Assembly (NCBI RefSeq): GCF_003217355.1
Contig: NZ_QJTK01000007.1
Coordinates: 62,001 to 126,000 of the forward strand
DNA: 64,000 bases
DNA from: Rhodobacter viridis
Lineage (GTDB): Bacteria; Pseudomonadota; Alphaproteobacteria; Rhodobacterales; Rhodobacteraceae
Direction of reading: 5' to 3'
The stretch's first letter is position 1. Each line of letters opens with the position of its first letter. The notes under the pieces are model-generated. The model was not told the origin of the DNA. It did no database searches and saw only the letters and a list, made by a program, of their open reading frames with translations. The position numbers and the translations under genes are program-made. Positions 59,924 to 64,000 of this stretch are shown here, one piece after another.

Positions 59924-60958
59924 ATGGATGATCACGTCACTGTCGCGGCGGCCGAGGCCGTTTCGGATTCCCCGCAACTCACCGAGGTCACGCCCGTCGC
60001 GACGCCTGATCCCGTCACGCCCGAGTCCACCCCCGAACCTGCCGCGGGCGAAAGCGCGGCGCTGAGCGGGCCGCGGGAATTTCCCACGCTTGATGCCAAT
60101 GCGATCCGGCTGGCGTTCGAGAGCGGCAAATATCCCTATCCGCATCGTCTGGGCCGTGTCGCTTACGAGCGGGAAAAGGCGCTGTTGCAGGCCGAATTGC
60201 TCAAGGTGCAGCGCTGGGCGCAGGAGACGGGCGAGAAATTCGTCATCCTGTTCGAGGGCCGCGATGCCGCGGGCAAGGGCGGCACGATCAAGCGCTATAC
60301 CGAACATCTCAATCCGCGCTTTGCCCGGGTGGTGGCGCTGAACAAGCCCTCGGACGAGGAGCGCGGGCAGTGGTATTTCCAGCGCTATGTGCGCTGGCTG
60401 CCGACGGCCGGGGAAATGGTCTTTTATGACCGCAGCTGGTACAACCGCGCCGGGGTCGAGCGGGTGATGGGCTTCTGCACCCCCAGCGAATATCTCGAAT
60501 TCATGCGTCAGGCGCCCGAGTTCGAGCGGATGCTCGTGCGGTCGGGGATCCGGCTTTACAAATACTGGTTCTCGGTCTCGCGCGAGGAGCAGCGGCGGCG
60601 CTTCACCGAACGCGCGACCGATCCGCTCAAGCGCTGGAAGCTGTCGCCCATCGACATGGCCAGCCTTGATAAATGGGACGATTACACCGAGGCGAAGGAG
60701 GCGATGTTCTTTTACACCGACACCGCCGATGCGCCCTGGGTGATCATCAAGTCGAACGACAAGAAACGGGCGCGGCTGAACTGCATGAAGCATTTCCTGT
60801 CCTCGCTCGACTATCCCGACAAGGACATGTCGATCGTCACCCCGCCCGATCCGCTGATCGTCGGTCATGCGAGCCATGTCGTGCATGGGGCGGCGCATAT
60901 CCTTGCGAGCGCGCAACACCCCGAACGGCGCGGGACGGCATCAAGGACGAAAGCGTAA
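59924..60958 (+). CDS. ppk2: Polyphosphate kinase 2
   Basis: 344 aa. Uses polyphosphate to phosphorylate nucleotides (or the reverse). The PPK2 core lies at about 75-310: Walker A GRDAAGKGGTIKR, Walker B MVFYDRSWYNRAGVERVMGF, and a lid with RRRFTERATDPLKRWKLSPID. Residues 1-50 are a Pro/Thr/Val/Glu-rich low-complexity extension not needed for the fold. The ATG at 59924 follows GGGAGGG. Its end overlaps the open frame but not the likely start of the methyltransferase gene. Confidence 0.95.
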   Translation: MDDHVTVAAAEAVSDSPQLTEVTPVATPDPVTPESTPEPAAGESAALSGPREFPTLDANAIRLAFESGKYPYPHRLGRVAYEREKALLQAELLKVQRWAQETGEKFVILFEGRDAAGKGGTIKRYTEHLNPRFARVVALNKPSDEERGQWYFQRYVRWLPTAGEMVFYDRSWYNRAGVERVMGFCTPSEYLEFMRQAPEFERMLVRSGIRLYKYWFSVSREEQRRRFTERATDPLKRWKLSPIDMASLDKWDDYTEAKEAMFFYTDTADAPWVIIKSNDKKRARLNCMKHFLSSLDYPDKDMSIVTPPDPLIVGHASHVVHGAAHILASAQHPERRGTASRTKA

Positions 60959-61019
60959 AGGCCCTTGCATGAAGCCCCGGCCCCGGCCCATCCTGCGCCG
61001 GGGCAACGGGGGCATCATC

Positions 61020-61619
61020 ATGTGGGACGAGCGGTTTTCGGGGGACGAGTATTTCTACGGCACTGAGCCGGCGGGGTTTGTCGCGGCGCAGGCCTGGCGG
61101 CTGGCGCAGGGGGCGCATGTGCTTTCGGTGGCTGAGGGCGAGGGCCGCAATGCGGTGTGGCTCGCCGCACAGGGTCTGTGCGTGCATGCGCTGGATGGCT
61201 CGGCTCCCGCGCTTGTGAAAGCACAGAAGCTGGCGGCCATGCGGGGCGTCACCATCACCACCGAACGCGCCGATCTGGGCCGCTTCATCTGGCCGATCGG
61301 GGCTTATGATGCGGTCTTCGGCGTCTTCATCCAGTTCGCCCCGCCCGCGATGCGCGCGGCGATGTTTCGCGGCATGGCACAGGCGCTGAAACCCGGTGGG
61401 CTTTTGTTTTTGCACGCTTTTTCGGTGCGTCAGTTGGCGAATGCCTCGGGCGGGCCGAAGGTGGCGGAACAGCTCTGGACGCTTGATCTGCTGCGCGAGG
61501 CCTTCGCGGGCTGGGAGGTCCGGCATCAGGGCGATTACGATGCCGTGCTGTCCGAAGGCCCCGGTCACAGCGGTCCCGCGGCGCTGATCGATTTCATCGC
61601 ACGCAAGCCCGGAAGATAA
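61020..61619 (+). CDS. Class I SAM-dependent methyltransferase
   Basis: 199 aa (from 61020, MWDERFSGDEYFYGTEP). TehB/thiopurine-methyltransferase-like fold with SAM motif VLSVAEGEGRNAVWLAAQG, followed by ALDGSAPALVKAQKLA and the post-motif GVFIQFAPPAMRAAMF. An ATG at 60969 would add 17 residues; 61020 is preferred because the fold begins there. The substrate is unknown; related small enzymes methylate tellurite, thiols or other small molecules. It is 61 bases after ppk2. Confidence 0.85.
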   Translation: MWDERFSGDEYFYGTEPAGFVAAQAWRLAQGAHVLSVAEGEGRNAVWLAAQGLCVHALDGSAPALVKAQKLAAMRGVTITTERADLGRFIWPIGAYDAVFGVFIQFAPPAMRAAMFRGMAQALKPGGLLFLHAFSVRQLANASGGPKVAEQLWTLDLLREAFAGWEVRHQGDYDAVLSEGPGHSGPAALIDFIARKPGR

Positions 61620-61627
61620 GACCATCC

Positions 61628-61663
61628 TGTGACGTCGTCACAGACAATTTATTGCGTCACGCA
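61628..61663. promoter_or_regulatory. Two palindromes upstream of cycP
   Basis: TGTGACG-T-CGTCACA (61628-61642) and TGCGT-C-ACGCA (61653-61663) are both perfect, 10 bases apart, and lie 72-108 bases before the cytochrome c' start. The first resembles a CRP-type TGTGA/TCACA site but with a 5-base spacer in place of 6. A further inverted repeat GTGCGT/ACGCAC follows at about 61684-61708. Binding protein unknown. Confidence 0.5.
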
Positions 61664-61735
61664 TAGACGGAACGGGGTCTGTCGTGCGTGTAATGCGCTC
61701 GACGCACTGACCCCAAACCTTTCAGGAGATGACGC

Positions 61736-62191
61736 ATGCGCAAAATCCTTCTTGCTCTTCCGGTGGCCGCCCTCGCGCTGGGCACCGTGGCCTATGCCTC
61801 GGATGCCAAGGACGTTCTTGACGCCCGCGAGGCCTATTTCAAGTCGCTCGGCAAATCGATGAAGGCGATGATGGGCGTGGCCAAATCGTTCGACGCCGAA
61901 GCCGCCAAGGCCGAAGCCGCGACCCTCGAGAAGATCCTTGCCACCGACGCCGGTCCGCTGTTCGCGCCGGGCACCTCGAGCACCGATTTCCCCGGCGAGA
62001 CCGAAGCGAAAGCCTCGATCTGGGCGAACATGGACGATTTCGGCGCCAAGGGCAAAGCCATGCATGAAGCGGGTGCCGAAGTGATCACCGCGGCCAATGC
62101 CGGTGACGCGGCCGCCTTCGGTGCGGCGCTGCAGAAGATGGGCGGCACCTGCAAGGCCTGCCACGACGACTACCGCGAAGAAGACGAATAA
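61736..62191 (+). CDS. cycP: Cytochrome c'
   Basis: 151-aa precursor. Signal peptide at about 1-21 ([21 protein letters not shown]). The mature protein is a four-helix bundle with C-terminal heme motif [12 protein letters not shown], and closely follows R. capsulatus cytochrome c' ([40 protein letters not shown]). It is a periplasmic dimer that binds NO at high-spin heme and protects against nitrosative stress. The ATG at 61736 follows AGGAGA. It has its own terminator and is followed by the cytochrome b561 gene. Confidence 0.97.
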   Translation: MRKILLALPVAALALGTVAYASDAKDVLDAREAYFKSLGKSMKAMMGVAKSFDAEAAKAEAATLEKILATDAGPLFAPGTSSTDFPGETEAKASIWANMDDFGAKGKAMHEAGAEVITAANAGDAAAFGAALQKMGGTCKACHDDYREEDE

Positions 62192-62198
62192 GCTGCCC

Positions 62199-62224
62199 GG
62201 GCGAGGGGAGACCCTCGCCCTTTT
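62199..62224 (+). terminator. Intrinsic terminator after cycP
   Basis: GGGCGAGGG (62199-62207) pairs with CCCTCGCCC (62212-62220) around GAGA and runs into TTTTCCC. Read-through to the cytochrome b561 gene is possible. Confidence 0.9.
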
Positions 62225-62249
62225 CCCTTTCCGTTGAAGGCTTTCCCCG

Positions 62250-62837
62250 ATGACCGACATGACCGACAGCCCCGCGACGAGCCGCCCGATGATCTGGGAT
62301 CCGCTGGTGCGGGTGTTCCACTGGGCGCTTTTTCTGTGCGTCGTCTCTGCCTGGCTGCTGGGGGAATTCGGCCCCGACATCATGACGCTGCATTTCTGGA
62401 TCGGCTATGCGGTGGGGGGGCTCTTGCTGATCCGCCTCCTGTGGGGCTTTGTCGGCACCCGCACGGCGCGGTTTGCGAATTTCGTCACCGGGCCGGGGGC
62501 GGTTCTGCGCTATGCGATGACGCTGCCCGCCCGCAAGCCGAGCCACACGCCCGGCCACAACCCGCTCGGCGGCTGGTCGGTCGTCGCCATGATCGGGGTG
62601 CTGGGCCTGCAGGTCGTCACGGGTCTGTTCAGCGCCAGCGTCGATGATTTCGTCTTCGGGCCGTTTTCGGACCTCGTGTCGGAAGACGTGAACAAGCTGA
62701 TGCTTGATCTCCACAAATCGCTGGCCCCGGTCATTCTGGCGCTGGTGGCGCTGCATGTCGGCGCGATCTGGTTCTACAAGATCTGGAAGCGCGAAGATCT
62801 GGTGACCCCGATGATCACCGGCCGTCGTCGCGGCTGA
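62250..62837 (+). CDS. Cytochrome b561-type membrane protein
   Basis: 195 aa. Diheme b-type cytochrome of the bacterial b561 family with four transmembrane segments and the heme-ligand histidines in VFHWAL, LHFWIG, LHKSLA and LHVGAIW. It is a candidate quinol-linked electron donor for periplasmic cytochromes, and the adjacent cytochrome c' is the obvious partner; this gene pair is also found in R. capsulatus. The start at 62250 lies 58 bases after cycP, past a terminator. Confidence 0.93.
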   Translation: MTDMTDSPATSRPMIWDPLVRVFHWALFLCVVSAWLLGEFGPDIMTLHFWIGYAVGGLLLIRLLWGFVGTRTARFANFVTGPGAVLRYAMTLPARKPSHTPGHNPLGGWSVVAMIGVLGLQVVTGLFSASVDDFVFGPFSDLVSEDVNKLMLDLHKSLAPVILALVALHVGAIWFYKIWKREDLVTPMITGRRRG

Positions 62838-62879
62838 GCCATATGGACGGCGGGCGCGGCTTCGGTTAGCGTCCAAACA

Positions 62880-64000
62880 ATGAACCAGACAGTCAAAACC
62901 GCTCCCGCAGGGCAATCCGGCCTTGCCGAAAATATCCGTGCCACGCTGTTTCTCGGCCTGCCGATGGTGGGTTCGAGCATCGCGCAGATGGCGCTTCATG
63001 TCACCGATACGATCATGCTGGGCTGGTATGGCGTGCCTGAACTGGCCGCTGTCGTGCTTGGCTCGTCGTTCTTCTTCTTCCTCTTCATCCTTGGCTCGGG
63101 CTTTTCCTATGCGCTGATGGGGCGGATTTCCGCGGCCCTTGGCGCGGGCAATGTCACGCAGCTGCGCCGCGACACGCGGATGGGGATGTGGGTCTCGATC
63201 GGCTACGGGCTGGCCGCGATGCCGGTGATGTTCGCCGCCGGGCCGATCCTGCTCGCGCTCGGGCAGAACCCGCATCTGGCCGAGCTTGCCGCCGAATTCC
63301 TGCGCGTCGCCGCCTTCGGGCTGGTGCCTGCGCTCGTCGTTGCCGTGCTGCGCGCCTATCTGAGCGCACAAGAGCGCGCGCAGGTGGTGATGTGGGTCAC
63401 CGTGCTGGGCGTCGGCGTCAACATCCTTGGCAACTGGGCCTTTGTCTTTGGCCATTTCGGCGCGCCCGAGCTGGGCGTGGCCGGCTCGGCGCTGTCTTCG
63501 GTGCTGGTGCAGATCAGCTCGGCGATCTTGCTCGCGGCCTATGCGGCCTGGCACCCGAAACTGCGCGCCATCGGCCTTTTCACCCGCTTCTGGCGCCCGG
63601 ATTGGGAGGCTCTGGTCTCGGTCGTCCGGCTGGGCCTGCCCGCGGGGCTGACGCATCTCTCCGAGGCCGGGCTCTTTCAGGCCTCAGCCTTGATGATGGG
63701 CTGGATCGGCACGGTGCAGCTTGCCGCGCATGGCATCGCGCTGGAACTCGCTTCGCTCACCTTCATGATCCACATGGGGTTGTCGAATGCGGCGACGGTG
63801 CGGGCGGGCCATGCCTTCGGGGCGGGCGAGCCCGCGCGGCTCAGGGCAGGGGCGAAAGCGGCGGTGCTGATGTCGGCGGTCTTTGCCGGGGTGACGATCG
63901 CGGCCTTTCTGCTCTTGCCGCAGACGCTGATCGGGCTCTTCCTCGATCGCACGAAACCCGAGGCGGCCGAGATTCTGGTCTTTGGCGCGCAACTGCTGGC
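62880..64000 (+). CDS. MATE-family multidrug efflux transporter (3' partial)
   Basis: The frame is open from ATG 62880 to the window edge with no stop, giving about 373 residues of a family length near 450-470. NorM-like: LFLGLPMVGSSIAQMALHVTDTIMLG at the first segment, SGFSYALMGRISAALGAGN, and about nine of twelve hydrophobic segments present. It exchanges Na+ or H+ for cationic drugs at the inner membrane. The first half carries the typical P-M-x-x-x-S/x-x-D-T pattern. The gene continues beyond the window. Confidence 0.92.
   Translation, partial: MNQTVKTAPAGQSGLAENIRATLFLGLPMVGSSIAQMALHVTDTIMLGWYGVPELAAVVLGSSFFFFLFILGSGFSYALMGRISAALGAGNVTQLRRDTRMGMWVSIGYGLAAMPVMFAAGPILLALGQNPHLAELAAEFLRVAAFGLVPALVVAVLRAYLSAQERAQVVMWVTVLGVGVNILGNWAFVFGHFGAPELGVAGSALSSVLVQISSAILLAAYAAWHPKLRAIGLFTRFWRPDWEALVSVVRLGLPAGLTHLSEAGLFQASALMMGWIGTVQLAAHGIALELASLTFMIHMGLSNAATVRAGHAFGAGEPARLRAGAKAAVLMSAVFAGVTIAAFLLLPQTLIGLFLDRTKPEAAEILVFGAQLL

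Noticed and set aside
1-64000. CRISPR arrays, prophage or insertion sequences
   Set aside because: No regularly spaced repeats, transposase, integrase or phage structural genes are seen. The only dispersed repeat is the REP-like element.

Overview
The window is one contiguous stretch of a high-GC alphaproteobacterial chromosome. The gene content points to Rhodobacter, close to Rhodobacter capsulatus: a DctQM C4-dicarboxylate TRAP transporter, an unlinked draTG pair for nitrogenase regulation, a cytochrome c' / cytochrome b561 pair whose cytochrome c' resembles the R. capsulatus protein from memory but is not identical, glycolate oxidase genes and LPS/capsule genes. Coding density is high and many neighbours overlap by ATGA. 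I saw no insertion sequence, prophage, integrase or CRISPR array. The window cuts dctQ at its 5' end and a MATE transporter at its 3' end.

Layout. 0-5 kb: dctQM, a phosphatase/kinase-like fusion gene, and draT-draG on the other strand. 5-10.4 kb: a KefC-type antiporter, a chemoreceptor and an isolated lsrF. 10.4-17 kb: a divergent redox locus with a QseBC-like two-component system facing PepSY, His/Asp-rich, DUF2271, membrane flavoreductase and ApbE genes. 17-21 kb: a PAS-GGDEF-EAL protein coupled to a SorC-family regulator, then tRNA-Asp(GTC). 21-25.5 kb: a YhiN-like flavoprotein, then kpsT-kpsE-kdsA. 25.8-30.8 kb: an SseB-like gene, a hairpin-rich gap and glcDEF. 30.8-41 kb: a trypsin-like protease, an Hsp20 gene with a sigma-32-like promoter and a ROSE-type RNA thermometer, an MFS transporter, asd, a MuiA-like protein, a carbonic anhydrase, an M17 peptidase and an NlpC/P60 hydrolase. 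41-46 kb: a class II cytochrome c, two I78-type inhibitor lipoproteins, and thiBPQ under a TPP riboswitch. 46-56 kb: holC-pepA facing lptF-lptG-lptD-surA-pdxA-rsmA. 56-64 kb: prfA-prmC and a DUF4167 gene, a GST, PPK2, a methyltransferase, cycP, cytochrome b561 and a MATE transporter.

The most interesting locus is 10.4-17 kb. It has the parts for moving electrons from cytosolic NAD(P)H, through a PepSY-type membrane flavoreductase, to a secreted DUF2271 protein that carries a clear ApbE flavinylation motif (DGITGAS). Next in interest are the DSP/kinase-like fusion beside draTG, the Hsp20 thermometer, a four-copy intergenic repeat, and two gaps (26.6 and 41.3 kb) with structure or a terminator that no annotated gene explains. 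Large ORFs antisense to real genes are common here because of GC content and were left out.
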